From Dasypus novemcinctus (taxonomy: Eukaryota; Chordata; Mammalia; Cingulata; Dasypodidae): DNA of 64,000 nucleotides. The notes beneath the pieces are model-generated. The model was not told where the DNA came from. It ran no database searches and saw only the letters and a program-made list of their open reading frames with translations. Positions 1 to 11,479 of the stretch are shown here, piece after piece (position 1 is the first letter of the stretch; every line of letters begins with the position of its first letter). The position numbers and the translations under genes are program-made. The stretch lies in contig NC_080680.1 of the NCBI RefSeq assembly GCF_030445035.2, positions 47,505,212 through 47,569,211 on the forward strand. Direction: 5' to 3'.

Positions 1-282
1 AGGTCAGCATTGATGAAAATTGATTTTGCATAGGAATTGCCTGGGGATTTAAGTCTAGAAGGCCCAAAGTAGGAAAGTCTACATTTCTAAGAGGCTCCCT
101 GCTAAAGCCTTGCTGCTAATTTACAGACCACACAGAGTGAAGCACCATGGTAGAGTATTTTGGGAGCCAGGGAATAGCGTAAAAGTGAAGTGAGGTGCAG
201 GATCAGTCTTTATGCACTTTCCATTAAGGCAACAGGTGAACAGTCCTACAGGGAAGCAGCCAAGAGTAGGTCAAGCCACTCA

Positions 283-510
283 GTGGCAGAATCTACTATT
301 TGGGCTCAAATTCTGACTCTGCCACTAATTTGCTGTGCCATGTTGTAAAATTCATTTCATCCTTCTGTGTCTCAATTTCCTCCTCTGTAAAAGCAGGGTT
401 AATAAAACCTACCTTGGCCATATCACAGGGTTACCCTGAGATAATAAAACCTCCCTTGGTCATATCACAGGGTTACCCTGGCAATTAATGAAATAGATAT
501 AGTGAAGTTC
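283..510 (+). repeat. MIR SINE fragment
   Basis: The stretch reads like the MIR core and 3' region: a 'ctgactctgccac' block, then 'cctctgtaaaa', then a 'cagggtt' block in the order expected on the plus strand. It is diverged, as expected for a mammal-wide fossil. It contains an internal tandem duplication, listed separately. Naming is from memory of the consensus. Confidence 0.7.
401..480 (+). repeat. 42-bp-period tandem duplication inside MIR
   Basis: Two copies of a 38-bp block (401-438 and 443-480) are separated by 4 bp. The copies differ at only two positions, so the duplication is much younger than the MIR that holds it. Confidence 0.85.
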
Positions 511-1060
511 CTTGTAGCCACCAAAGTACTTTGCCAATGCAAACCATGTTTATTATGTCAGATAGATTCCTCTTGGCAGCATTGCAAAATTTCACCCATG
601 AATGAGTAACAGCCATCTCTAATTACATTTCCCTGAGAGCTGGATGAGCATCTACTCTTGAAGTTATGGAGAGGAGAAGCTAATATTTATTTCACTGTCC
701 TTCAAAATATTTGCCAAATATTTGTTTGCTGGTGCATGTCCAAGGGACTTTGCTATCCCTGTAGTTCATCAGTCACTTCATTTGTTTTATTGGAAGATTA
801 TTCTTCTCTGAAAGGCTGAAGGACTTATTTGTGTTGATGGAAACACTCCTTTTCTATTTTGGGCTATCTCACATTTCACCTACATTCTTGGGCAGAATTG
901 TTGATTTTCCGGTTTGACATGGAACTAGAAGCCCTTTCTTTGGGGAACTCCAAATGGCTTGCAAAGGTGGAAACAGGAGACAGCAAGATGGACCCTCTAC
1001 CCCTCCTCAGCCCCATCCCCCAGCCCCCAACCACCAGACCTTTCTATTGCATCTGAGGTA
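511..1060. other. No recognised feature
   Basis: AT-rich, apparently single-copy sequence. Reading frames are short and show no domain or splice context that I can support. Confidence 0.6.
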
Positions 1061-1450
1061 ATAAAGGGCAACAATGGAAAATTACTATCAGATAGTCCCT
1101 AACCAGTGTGGAGAAGCACCAGCCCAAGGTTTGGTGTTGGAAGACACCAGATGATGGGAGACCCACTTGCCAACCCTCCCCTGCACAGTTCCCACTAAAT
1201 TGTAGTTTTCAACCCCTGCTTTGCATAAGGCAGAGCCAAAGAGGACTTTGGAACTTACAAGTCCTCATTTACCTGGGGGGTGCGGGAGAAGGGAGGAGCC
1301 CAGCCTTAAAGCAGCCCCAGCAGATGACTCATAGGAGCCCACCTATCACTCCCATCTTGAGTGTGTACTTTGACTCTACATTAAATTCTCTTGCTATTAT
1401 CTGACTAGTCCTTGAATTCTTTCTCACATCTGTGTCAGGAACCCTCCTAC
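1061..1450 (+). repeat. Possible ancient LTR
   Basis: The 3' part has an ATTAAA signal near 1380 followed by a 'cttgaattctttct' block, a layout seen in the R-U5 region of class I endogenous retroviral LTRs. No clear 5' boundary or target duplication is visible. It could instead be chance similarity in unique DNA. Confidence 0.3.
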
Positions 1451-1559
1451 CCTAGGTTAAGGTCTCTTTCCAAACCCTCCCAGGGCCCCATTGACATCAC
1501 ATCTGCTCAGTTCCAATGCACAGGCATGCACAACAGGCAGACCTCAACTACCAAGCACT

Positions 1560-1955
1560 GGGGAGCGGACTTGACCCAGTGGATAGGGCGTCCATCTACC
1601 AAATGGGAAGTCTGCGGTTCAAACCCCGGACCTCCTTGACCCGTGTGGAGCTGGCCCACGCACGGTGCCGATGCGCACAAGGAGTGCCCTGTCACACAGG
1701 GGTGTCCCCCGTGTGGGGAGTGTGCCCGGTAAGGAGAGGCACCCAGTGCGAAAGAAAGTGCAGCCTGGCACCACACGCACGGAGAGCTGACACAGCAAGA
1801 TGACGCAACAAAAAGAAACACAGATTCCCATGCCGCTGACAACAACAGCAGCGAACAAAAACAAGGGCACGCAGCAAATGGACACAGAGAACAGAAAACT
1901 GGGGGGAGGGGGGAGAGAGAAATAAATAAAATTTAAAAAACAAAAAACAAACAAA
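1560..1955 (+). mobile_element. DAS-SINE, long chimeric form
   Basis: The tRNA-like head carries Pol III box A ('tggatagggcgtccatc') and box B ('ggttcaaacccc'). It is followed by the GC-rich DAS body, a G-rich tail and an A-rich end. Imperfect 14-bp target duplications flank it at 1546-1559 and 1956-1969 ('aactaccaag[c/a]act', one mismatch). Sub-type a, defined by 'cctccttgacccgtgtggag'. Confidence 0.93.
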
Positions 1956-2265
1956 AACTACCAAGAACTCCCAGGGATGGGGGCTCTGGTTAACTGAAAT
2001 TTCTGTTTAGCCCTTTGTTATCCAGAAAAGATGTTTTTGTTTTGTTTTTTCAGTTCTTAGAGCTAAAGTTCTCTCTAAAGTGTTATTTACTACCTTAACT
2101 AGGAGTGTATACTGAACAATTAATGTTTTTTGAAAATTAGGATTTTACAACATCTGAGTCATCATCTTGAAGACCCTCACTGATTATGCAATGACACTAA
2201 GGTGTTGATGACAGTAGAAAGCACCCAAAAGGAGTTTTCTTTTAGTTAACCCCCTAATTTTTCTC

Positions 2266-2428
2266 CTTTTATGAGTGACATATTTGAGCATATACCACAT
2301 GCCAGGCAGGCACATGGAGTAATTAAACCAGTTTTATCAGTGAGGAAATTGAGGCTTGAAGAGTGATCTAATTTACCAGAGGTCACACAGATAATAAATG
2401 GCTGAGGTAGGATTTGAAGATACATCTC
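2266..2428 (-). repeat. MIR SINE, left part
   Basis: Reverse-strand MIR: 'accacatgccaggcaggcac', 'gaggaaattgaggcttgaag' and 'aggtcacacagataataaatgg' appear in antisense order. It is interrupted by the MLT1 LTR and appears to continue at 2942-2990. Confidence 0.8.
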
Positions 2429-2941
2429 TGTAGTAGGCAGAACAATGACGCCCCAGAAACGATCATATCTTAATCACCAGAACCTGTGGCTATGTTACCT
2501 TGTGGCAAAAAGACACACTTACACCTGCATGACAATTGCAGGTGTGATTAAGGATTTTGAGATGAACAGATTATCCTGGATTATCCAAGTGGGCCCAATG
2601 CACATGAAATTGCCCCAAGCACCAAGATAAGGGAAGGGACAAGGGACAAGGGACAAGAGCACTTATAATGGAAAGAGGAAGGAAGGAAAGTCAGAGAAGG
2701 AGATGTGACAATGGAAGCAGAGGTTGGAGTCATATGGGCCACAAGCTAAGACATGTGGGCAGCTTCTAGAAGCTGGAAAAGACAAGGAAATGGATTCTCC
2801 CCTAAAGCCTCCAGAAGAAATGCAAATCTGCCCACCCATTTTAGACTTCTGACCTGCAGAACTATAAGGTAATAAATTTGTGTTGTTTTAAGCCACTAAG
2901 TTTGTGGTGATTTGTTATATCAGCAAGAGGAAACTAATACA
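2429..2941 (+). mobile_element. MLT1-type MaLR solo LTR
   Basis: It starts 'tgtagtaggcagaacaatg' and ends 'gaggaaactaataca', with the internal 'attatcctggattatccaag' and 'aataaatttgtgttgtttt' blocks typical of MLT1 LTRs. There is a short 9-bp tandem run (ggacaaggg) near 2640-2662. It sits inside an older antisense MIR. Terminal duplications are decayed. Confidence 0.85.
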
Positions 2942-2990
2942 GTCTTTGTGAATCTGGAGGCTGAACTCTTACCCACTGAGCTGAATGGCC
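2942..2990 (-). repeat. MIR SINE, right part
   Basis: The 'ctggaggctgaactcttacccactgagct' region matches the 5' end of MIR in antisense and continues the MIR broken at 2428. Confidence 0.55.
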
Positions 2991-3299
2991 TCTCTCCAGC
3001 CCTGAAATGCCACTTGTTGTTTGATTACTGTTGTCTGAAGCTAGAATTCTGTTAAATGGAGATTGCTATACAGGGACTAGAAAATTTATTTATATTGGGA
3101 ATTATCACTGAGGCTAGTTGAATGCCATATTTCTAAAAGAGTGATTAGCTGTGGACTGGTTTAGAAGGACGTTAGTTTGAATGAAGGTGGAGGCCAGAAA
3201 GAGGAGGGACTTATATCACTCACAATGATAAGATTGGAGGATGCTGATCTAGAATAGGAAAATGGAGAAGCCACTCCAAGTTTCAGGTTTGGAATCAGA

Positions 3300-3450
3300 C
3301 GGCCTGTAGGAAACAGAAGGGACCTTAAAGATAACAGCCAGCCCCTTTATTTTATGGGTAAGGACTTTTGGCCCAGGGAGAACTGACTTGCCGAAAGTGC
3401 ATAGTGAGTCCTGGGCTGGAACTATAATATAATAGAGCCCATACCCACTC
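3300..3450 (-). repeat. Ancient MIR-like SINE fragment
   Basis: Blocks such as 'gggaccttaaagataacagcc' (split by divergence) and 'ggcccagggagaactgacttg' resemble antisense MIR-class repeats. It is strongly diverged and subfamily is not assignable by eye. Confidence 0.45.
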
Positions 3451-3640
3451 CTGGCCTCAACTCACTTTTCTTACCTTGACACTTCAGTGGCTTTGTCTAC
3501 AATGATTGGACATTACATATAAACAATGTCAAGGTTCAGTCACTGCTCAGAAGCTATGTTAGATGTCCTCAGGTCATTAACAGATGTCCATACTTCAGCA
3601 AGTTGTCCTATTATATTTAGATAATAAAACCTGTGCTATT

Positions 3641-4071
3641 GGAGGTAGACTTGGTCCAGTGGTTAGGGCATCCGTCTGCCATATGGGAGGTCCGCGGTTC
3701 AAACTCTGGTCCTCCTTGACCCGTGTGGAGCTGGCCCATGAGCAGTGCTGATGCGTGCAAGGAGTGCCGTGCCACGCAGGGGTGTCCCCTGCATAGGGGA
3801 GCCCCACGCCCAAGGAGTGCACCCCGTAAGGAGAGCCGCCCAGCGTGAAAGAAAGTGCAGCCTGCCCAGGAATGGTGCCGCACACATGGAGAGCTGACAC
3901 AACAAGATGATGCAACAAAAAAGAAACACAGATTCCTGTGCCACTGACAACAACAGAAGCAGACAAAGAAAAAGATGCAGCAAATAGACACAGAGAACAG
4001 ACAACCGGGGTGGGGGGCGGGGGGATGGGGAGAGAAATAAATAAATAAATAAATATTTTTTAAAAACCCAA
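3641..4071 (+). mobile_element. DAS-SINE, long chimeric form
   Basis: Sub-type a head (box A 'agtggttagggcatcc', box B 'ggttcaaactct'), DAS body, G-rich segment and (aaat)n tail. Target duplications of 15 bp with one mismatch lie at 3626-3640 and 4072-4086 ('aaaacct[g/a]tgctatt'). Confidence 0.94.
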
Positions 4072-4086
4072 AAAACCTATGCTATT

Positions 4087-4464
4087 TTATAAGGAGTTTA
4101 TATCTGAGCTACATGGGCTATAAAAATAAATTATTCTGTTGTACCACATTGTTGGCATCTTTAGTTTCTGCAGAGGTGCCAATGATTGGCAATGGTAAGT
4201 TGGACTATCTGCCTGCTGGTTCACGTAAAAACCCACTCCACAAACTGACACAAGATCAAAGAAACCTAGCCAAAGGGCACTTCTCTACCAATGCCCCAGC
4301 AAACAGGCTTTTGAAATTAAGGAATCCACAGTCCCAGGATATCCATGGTGGGTTTGTGCATTTCAGTCCAGCCACCTGTAAGCACATACACACATACAAA
4401 TAAATATGCATACCTGGTAGTCACAGACATACTTAATCCTTTCTAGTTTCTTGAATATGATTTC
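4087..4464. other. No recognised feature
   Basis: The plus strand is open for 96 codons at 4113-4403, but I see no domain and no convincing splice sites. I do not call an exon. Confidence 0.55.
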
Positions 4465-4580
4465 ATTTTCAATTCAGCTGAGTGCCTATTATGTACCAGG
4501 CCTTGATCTAGGTGCTAGGGATACAAAGATTATTAGGCTCCTGTACCTCACCTGGTGGAGCTTCCACTCTAGTTGAAAGT
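4465..4580 (-). repeat. L2 LINE 3' end fragment
   Basis: Antisense L2 3' terminus: 'gtgcctattatgtaccagg', then 'ctaggtgctagggatacaaag' and 'ggtggagcttccactctagt'. Confidence 0.7.
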
Positions 4581-4589
4581 CAACTGGAA

Positions 4590-4740
4590 ATTCTCACAAC
4601 AACCTGAGATGTAGGTTCAGTAGATAATTTCTCTAACCATTTTACCAATGAAGAAATAAAACCAGAAAGCTAAAGTAATAGGCTGAAGGTCACACAGCCT
4701 GCTATTAGCAGAGCAAACTAGAGCCCAGGTACTCCCCCTT
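4590..4740 (-). repeat. MIR SINE fragment
   Basis: Antisense MIR: 'ctcacaacaacctgagatgtagg', 'accaatgaagaaat', 'gaaggtcacacagcctgcta'. Confidence 0.7.
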
Positions 4741-4744
4741 TAAA

Positions 4745-4910
4745 CTTTGTGAACTGGTATGAATCTGTGGATCAGGTGCATCAGAATTATCTGGGGTTCT
4801 GGTTAAAAACAGTAGATTCTCTGATCTACTGAGAAAGGTGTGACTGGGGAATCTGAATATTTAATAAGCTTCTTAGGTGACTCTGAGGTACAGTCAGGTT
4901 TATAAACCTG
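4745..4910 (+). repeat. MER5-like hAT MITE fragment
   Basis: 'tgcatcagaattatctgg' and 'ggggaatctgaatatttaata' resemble the non-autonomous hAT-Charlie elements of the MER5/MER20 group. Diverged, with no intact terminal repeats. Confidence 0.5.
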
Positions 4911-4919
4911 GCACCGTGT

Positions 4920-5098
4920 CAGTGGTTTTCTACTCCAGCTGCACTGAAGAATTACCTGGGGTAGTTGGGAAAAAAAAAATTGCTGGGCCTGATCTCAGAG
5001 GTCTATATTCAGTTAATCTGTGCCCAGGTAATTTTATGTTTTTGGAAAGTTGCCCAAATGATTATAAGGTGCAGCCAGAACTGGAAACCCTACCGTTG
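4920..5098 (+). repeat. MER5-like hAT MITE fragment, second copy
   Basis: It starts 'cagtggttttct', close to the CAGTGGTTCTCA terminus of MER5 elements, followed by 'gaagaattacctgggg' and 'attgctgggcctgatctcag'. It lies directly beside a similar fragment. Confidence 0.55.
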
Positions 5099-5099
5099 T

Positions 5100-6354
5100 A
5101 AACAGTGGTAACAGATACTACACCTCAAAGTCAGGGCAACCCCCCAGGTAAATCAACCCTATCATCTCCAATTCTCCTAGCTTGGGGGCTCAGAGGGGGC
5201 TTGGAGGGAATGGAGAATGAATGAGGAACAGCGTTGCTTCCCCTGAGAACCCCAGGACTTTGGATTAGCAACCTCATCCACGACCAACCAGGAGGGAATG
5301 CCCAAATGCTGAAGTCTCCCCCAGATGACTTATTCCCAATGATCCCACACAGTGTGCCCTTTTTGAGGCCCCTCAGGAGATACCTCTGCCGTCCTGGTAT
5401 GAAGCAGAACCTCCGGAGTATTTGTATTTTATGGATATGGTGAATCTTGTAATGTATTTTATTTTGTTCTGTCGGTTTTGAAGTTCAGGATCAGATCTGA
5501 GAATCATCTTTAGCAGTTATACAGCACCCTATGGCACACATTTTGTATGACTTTACCCATGGCCAGACCTTATTTTCCTATCATAGTTTTTCCTTTACTG
5601 GTTCTGTTTTGTTGTTTGTTTTCATTTTTATTTGTTTGCTTTTTTTAGCTTTGTCTTATATATATATCTTAATAAGATGCCTTAAAACCATTTTTTATGT
5701 AAGGCAGGATGCAGAAAAATTAATAACAGCAACAGAGGGATTCCATTCCTCACACTGCCGCATGTTTGGTATGTGGGATAGAAATCCTTCCCTCGTCAAA
5801 GCCACAGGGCCGTCCCAAATGTCAGGTTTTTTTCCACATCCCTTTTCTTCTTCCTGCCCCAAGGATGCTCTCAGAGACGCCCTTTCAGTGCTGAGCTCCC
5901 ATGATGGCCTTATTCGTTCTGTAAGAAGCCGTGCTCTCCTGGTTAGGATACCCACCTGTATGGGGTCCAAAGGCCCAGTTTATGTCTGTTTCTAAATGGG
6001 GTTCAGCCTTGAGAAACAAGGGCCAGGAAGCTGTAGAAAGACAGGCAGATGGGAGTTAAAGGCTCTGGCAGGGATCCTGAGCAACGGCTCTATGACACCT
6101 GCCCCCCTCCAAGATTTTCCAGGGAGCATTCTTAAACTTGAGAATGCTTACTGAAAAGCAGAGGATGAAAAAAAAGGCTCTTGATTCAGTCTTATCAAGT
6201 CTTATAGAGGTCACATTCCCAGGCACCTGGCAGGGTGGGAGAGGGTAGAGAGTGGATCTAGAGGGCATCCAGAAAATATCCAGGTCATCATCCCTTGTTA
6301 TTTGTAGACTTGAGTGAGATCTCTAAGGGATATGCTCATTTTACGAACCAGTCA
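5100..6354. other. No recognised feature
   Basis: Mixed-composition DNA with a T-rich patch near 5590-5700. A 154-codon plus-strand open frame (5531-5995) begins with a hydrophobic run that reflects this T-rich patch. I see nothing that supports a gene. Confidence 0.6.
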
Positions 6355-6640
6355 TTCACTCATTCACTTGTTCATTCATTCATACATTTATTCATCCAGC
6401 ATCTATTGTGTACCTAGCACTGGGCTATGCACTGTGATTTGCATGGTAGAGGCCTAAGTTTAGAAGATACAGTCCCCATGCTCTAGAAGCTTACAGTCCA
6501 GAAGGGAGAGCCAACAGTCAGCTGACAACTCCTGAGTACCTCCTACATTCCAGACTGTTTTAGGTGTCCAGGATACAGCAGGACCCAAGACAAGTCTCTG
6601 TGCTGATAGAACTTAGAGTCCAGAGCAGAAGAAAGATGAG
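6355..6640 (-). repeat. L2 LINE 3' end fragments
   Basis: Begins with the (ttcattca)n terminus of L2 in antisense, then 'cagcatctattgtgtacctagcactgggc' and 'ctagaagcttacagtcca'. A second similar block ('agtacctcctacattcc...ggtgtccaggatacagcag') follows at about 6530-6640. Confidence 0.7.
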
Positions 6641-6833
6641 TGAAGGAAAAAAGAGACTCAAAAGTTTAATGGGGTAAAATTGTGAGGCAAGTGAGATGCT
6701 GGAGAGTTGCTCAAATCACATTATGGAAGATGGTCTTCTCTGCCCTCATGATGGCCTTGAGGTCACAGGAATGTTCAACAACAATGCACACACTCTACAT
6801 GCTCAGCACCAAGTGTGCACACACAGTAGAGGT

Positions 6834-6853
6834 TGGATGGATGGATGGATGGT
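6834..6853 (+). repeat. (ATGG)n microsatellite
   Basis: Five pure copies of a 4-bp unit. Confidence 0.9.
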
Positions 6854-6949
6854 TTGATGAACACACAGCAAAACCTATATTCTCCACACTTTGTGGAGAC
6901 TGGGCTGACTCTAAGCTGCGGTTCCTTCTACTGACTGAGGCTAGGAGCT

Positions 6950-7150
6950 CATCAGGTCTCCACTGTGTACCTGGCACTGTTCTAGGTCCTCTCATAGACA
7001 TGAACTCATTTCATCCTTCCAAGAACCCTGAGAAGTGCTACTACTTCCTACATTTAATGGATGAGGAATGTGAGACCCAAAGAAGCTTAGTAACCCATTT
7101 GAACACCATGGCTGGCAAGAAGCTAAATAGTGCCTTGAATCTAATGTCTC
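6950..7150 (-). repeat. MIR SINE fragment
   Basis: Antisense MIR: 'ccactgtgtacctggcactgttctagg', 'gaactcatttcatccttcc', 'atggatgaggaatgtgagacc'. The 181-codon open frame over it is a by-product of this repeat and its flanks. Confidence 0.75.
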
Positions 7151-7764
7151 TGCCACCAAGTCAGGTCCTCTCTCTGTTCCTTTTTCCATTTTGCTGCTTC
7201 TTCTCTTTTTCTTTTCCTAATTATTAATAGTAGAAAGGAAGTCTTTTTGAAGCAGTATGTCCTCAATTCTAACCAGCCCTCGATGGAAGCCTCTCATCTG
7301 GCAAAGATGCTGCTTTTGTTTCTGTAACTTCTGGGAGCTATTGCTACCTTCTTGGAAGTGCTTCGCTCTTTTAACCTTTCCTATCCCACCTACCATTTTT
7401 ATACCTCAAAAGACTCTACAGGGTAGTTAGGGGGAAGTTTTGAACCCCATGACAGATGAATAAACACAGGCTCAGAGGATTTAATGACTGAGGATGCAGC
7501 CTTAGAAACACGATAAGAAAGAATCTGTAGACTCCCAATCTCTTTTTCCTGGTATAAGAATGACAAATAGGCTATATTTTGAATTGAGAGCAGGATGCTG
7601 AGGCTAACTTCAGGGTCAATGGGAAAGAGATCTGCAATTGATTAGAAATGTCTCCATGGGTAGGGAAAAGGGTAAATGGAGGCACAAGTGCTTGGCATTT
7701 ACTACCCTGACTTACCATAACTGTTTCATAACTTTATGTTGAAGAATTATGTGAATTCTCTTAT
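7151..7764. other. No recognised feature
   Basis: No repeat, coding or structural signal that I can support. Confidence 0.6.
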
Positions 7765-7880
7765 GTACTAGGCCTGGCACATAGTTGATGCTCAACACAG
7801 AGAGGTACTACCATTTATTGAGTGACTACTATTTATCAGGCACTGTGCCTGGCTACACAGCTACATTTATAGTCATTCAG
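7765..7880. repeat. MIR/L2 terminal fragments in both orientations
   Basis: 'ctggcacatagttgatgctcaa' (7772-7795) is a sense-type L2/MIR end. 'catttattgagtgactactatttatcaggcactgtg' (about 7811-7847) is an antisense-type end. Confidence 0.5.
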
Positions 7881-8094
7881 GTTGACCATAAATATTCAGA
7901 TTCAGCTAAACTTAAAATTAGACTTAGATCTAACTTGGAAGAGCAAATCTCTTTGGTACACAGCTCTCAATATCAGGATTAAAAGCACCCCAACAAAGCT
8001 TTCTTAGGAGGTGAATATACTTAAATTAAGCTTGTAAGGATAGCACTTATATATGGAATAAATGTAACTGTTGGTACTTTAGGCACAATGTTTA

Positions 8095-8190
8095 CCAGTG
8101 AGCACAGTGAGGCAGGAATTCTCGTTCATTCTTTGTATGTCTCCAACGCCAGCAGTACACATTGAAATCGAATGAATGAATGAGTGAGTA
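8095..8190 (+). repeat. L2 LINE 3' end fragment
   Basis: 'tcattctttgtatgtctccaacgccagcag' leading to 'gaatgaatgaatgagtgag' matches the sense L2 3' terminus. Confidence 0.6.
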
Positions 8191-8649
8191 AATGAAGAGC
8201 TATATGCTGATAATTTAAACAAGGAGATGTTAAATTCCCTCTCTGTAGTGGCCAAGAAAACCTATACCTTTTGTCTGCACTTTTTAAAAGCACTCTTAAT
8301 ATGGACACTTTTGATTTCTAAGAAAATATGAAGGGTGATTACTTTCTGCATATAATTGTTTATGTGGAAGCATGCAATATGATTACAAATTCCAGTGAGT
8401 AAATAGCTTTAAGGAAGGTCAAAGAATCGACGTGTCCTTCCAGTGTCCAGACGCCTGAGTATTATATCTGCGACAACAGCCTCTGTCCTAGGGAAAGGAC
8501 AGAGAGTCTGGGGCTCTAAGTCAGATCACGGTATTAGGTGAGAGCTAGAGAGAACCACTGTGCCTGAGACACTGATTCCAAAGTGTGGGTATTGCTTGGC
8601 ACAGGAAGCAGAAAGTGGAACAACCAGACTCATGCACGTGGAGAGCCTG
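8191..8649. other. No recognised feature
   Basis: Nothing recognised. Confidence 0.55.
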
Positions 8650-9090
8650 CGCAACACTGAGCTTACTCCATTGGGATACCATCCCGCAGCTCACCCCGCC
8701 CGCTGCGGGAGACGCTGGGATGCGGCATTCATGCTGGGAGAACAGAGGGCAGGGTGTGTCAGGTGCAGACTCCGAAGCAGTTTCTCAATCTAATTCCTCC
8801 TTGAAGTCCCCAATTCCCAGGCGTACTGGAAGTAAACCTCATTAAAAGTGGAGTCACCAGAGCCCCGCCGCTCTCTGTCTCTGCCGGTCATTGCTGAGGT
8901 CCTTGCCCTCTTGGCACCTTTGGGGGGGCTGGTTCTGCTCCCAGGCTGCCAGGCAGCGGGGGCCCACGAGTCTCTTTGCTTCCCTGTGCCTGGGGGAGGC
9001 CCTGTCGGCCTGGACTCCTGCAGGGGTCCGCTCTCGGAGGTCTGGCCTGGGAGGCAGAGCCCAGGGCCCGTTCTTGGACAAACCAACTTC
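8650..9090. other. GC-elevated segment, moderate CpG
   Basis: GC content rises sharply relative to the flanks, with scattered CpGs (for example around 8695-8725 and 8863-8890). CpG density is lower than at 23917-24440. Short overlapping open frames on both strands follow from the GC content. No exon is supported. It ends at a poly(T) run at 9117-9130. Confidence 0.4.
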
Positions 9091-9252
9091 ATCACTTCCC
9101 TTCTCTCTCTCTCTCTTTTTTTTTTTTTTAACCCAATTTTAGGCCAGAAATTCTAGTCTGGGAGAGAGGGGGCTTGGGAAGAAGCTGTGCTCTATACCAT
9201 GGAGCTTCTCTCCATTCCCTGAGAGACAACGAACACATGACGGCCTCGTTGG

Positions 9253-9256
9253 GTGT

Positions 9257-9288
<32 letters not shown>
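9253..9288 (+). repeat. (TG)n microsatellite
   Basis: Nearly pure TG/GT repeat of 36 bp with one interruption. Confidence 0.95.
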
Positions 9289-10249
9289 AAAACCCAAGGA
9301 GAAGTAAACTACCAGGGAGGAAAACAAATCATCATTAAGTCAAAATATTTCCAGCACGCTCTCATGGGTCTTAGGTTGTGCTAGATTTGAGAAGAGATAG
9401 TAAAACTTCGGGAAACATATTCTAGTCTCTTTCTACTCAGAAATCATGGATGAATTTTCAAAGTCAGGCTTGCTGATATTTTACTTAAGGTGGAATTCAG
9501 TACTATCTTTAACGATGAGGAAGCAGAACCTAAGGATTCAGAGACAGATCCTTTTGAGCCAATTTCTGTTTTGCATCTGGAAACCCAACTCCTGGGACAA
9601 TGGAAATACCACAGGCATCCTGTAAAATGGGAATGAGAAACCCAGTCGGAAATGTGGCATTTCCTAGCCTGGGCAGCTTCAGTGTGTGTGTGCACTTCAG
9701 TGCAGCTGCAGTAGAGGTCAAAGACAGTACTTTTGTAGCAAGAAACTCTGCAAACACCAAATGTCACCATCCAGTGATTTAAAAATATGCTGTGCTATAA
9801 CCTGGAACGTGGCAAAGTCCAAGGATTGCCTTTTCAAGACCATCCACATTTTTATGACTAAACCATAGAAACACAGATATCTCATTTTCACTTCCTGCAT
9901 CAAGACAACTGTTGTTTTTGCTGAGTTAATAAAATGGAAGTGATAAGAACGGTGGGGCAAATCCTTCCCTACTCAGCAGGGACAATAATGAGGGTGTGTC
10001 CAGCTCAGAAGAGGGCTGAGTGCCCGGCTGGCCTTCTTCAGGACACGGTTCCTTCTCCCTGGCCGGGTACAGCCACATGCTAGCAAGTCCCATTGTTGAT
10101 CAAGTTTGCAAGGACAACAGGGAAGGTCATACCTGTCCTTCAGAAGCAGGTGGAGCTTCTTGGAGCCTTCAAAACATAATAGTAATGAATTAACTTTCTT
10201 ATCACAGAAGGCATACTTATTCATCATCAAAACAGCACATTACTTCTAT
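9289..10249. other. No recognised feature
   Basis: No repeat family or coding signal recognised. The overlapping short frames on both strands near 9530-9780 show no domain. Confidence 0.55.
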
Positions 10250-10660
10250 TTTTCCAGACATATATATATGAGGCTATTTTTTTTTAACAATAAGGGGATT
10301 ATTCTATTTTATAACTTGCTTTTTTCCACCTTACAATTCTGCATGGACACTTTCCTGTGCCAACAAACATTTATCTGCATCATTTTTAGTGATTGAATAT
10401 AGTATGTTGTGTGGATCTACCATACTTTACTTGAAATCTTTCATCAGACATTTAGATCATTTATAATTTTTCATTTCTATAAACAACCCTGCTGTAGATA
10501 TCCTTATAACATATATTTCTGTTGTCTACACCCATTTAAAAAAAAAGCTTGATAGATTTTGCCACAATATATTTTTCTACTAACATTGTATATTCTCTCA
10601 TGTACTGTGGTATCACATTTTTGTCAATTAGATTGCTGGAAATTGTTGACTGCTATTTTA
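10250..10660 (-). repeat. Decayed LINE (L1M-like) fragment
   Basis: 'ggatctaccatactttactt', 'agacatttagatcatttataatttttc', 'ataaacaaccctgctgtagatatcctt' follow the order of the antisense C-terminal part of mammalian L1 ORF2. Highly diverged. Confidence 0.5.
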
Positions 10661-11479
10661 ATTTTATATTTTATTGACAAATGAGGCTGAAAGTTTACCT
10701 CATAGGCTTGTTGCCTGAGTCCATTTTCAAAAGGGGCAAATATCTCTGAGTGAGAATTATGTTCTTCTACCCTCTTCTAATATTCACCTACTGGTACTGG
10801 ACTTCACTGTTTACCCAGTTAGGCCAGGAAGTGGGTGGCCGCTACGGAGAAAAGCAGACAAAACTCCTCATTAGGATCCTGTTCTAGCACTTCAAAACAA
10901 TCACAGAAGAAGAACTGAAAGCTTATTTATATGTGAGTAGAAGTTATTTACAGCATTTTGGCTGAGTTACCCTTCCTAGGAGTATTTACATTAAACACAT
11001 ATAAAAGGGTTAAACTGAAGGAACAAAGCCAGCAAAATACGGATACTGACCAAGGGATGTAGAAATATTTGGGCAGGAAGGGTGGTTGAGGGGTGAAGGT
11101 GAAAGAAGCCAACCATTCCAGAATCTGTGAAAATTATAGCACCTTCCTTAGCAGGAGGTGGGCTGGCCTGGTGGGAGGGTGATCACTGGACAAGGAGGCT
11201 TGTTTCAGTATTGACCTCTGTACTCCCAGAGCCTCATTTCTGGACTTTGGTTAGCAGGTGCCCTGCGGAATTCCGTGCAATTGATTGATGGCTAATAGCT
11301 GTGTTGATGCTAAGTTCCAGTGCAGTAGTATGATGTTAAATGAACACGCTAGCACCTTTTCTGCAAGAGGTCAGGCTACTTCACATATAACACAGGATCC
11401 TAAATTTTGACCCAATTACATTTCTCCTGTGAGTTGGTTCAAAGGAAAAAATTATGGGAAAAAGCCTATATTCATGAAG
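10661..11479. other. No recognised feature
   Basis: Nothing I can assign. Confidence 0.55.

Noticed and set aside
4113-4403. A 96-codon frame that could be an exon.
   Set aside because: No recognisable protein family, and flanking splice signals are not convincing.
5531-5995. A 154-codon frame with a hydrophobic N-terminal run.
   Set aside because: The hydrophobic run follows from a T-rich stretch. There is no promoter, splice or family evidence.
6682-7227. A 181-codon open frame.
   Set aside because: It crosses a microsatellite and an antisense MIR. Composition and context do not suggest a gene.
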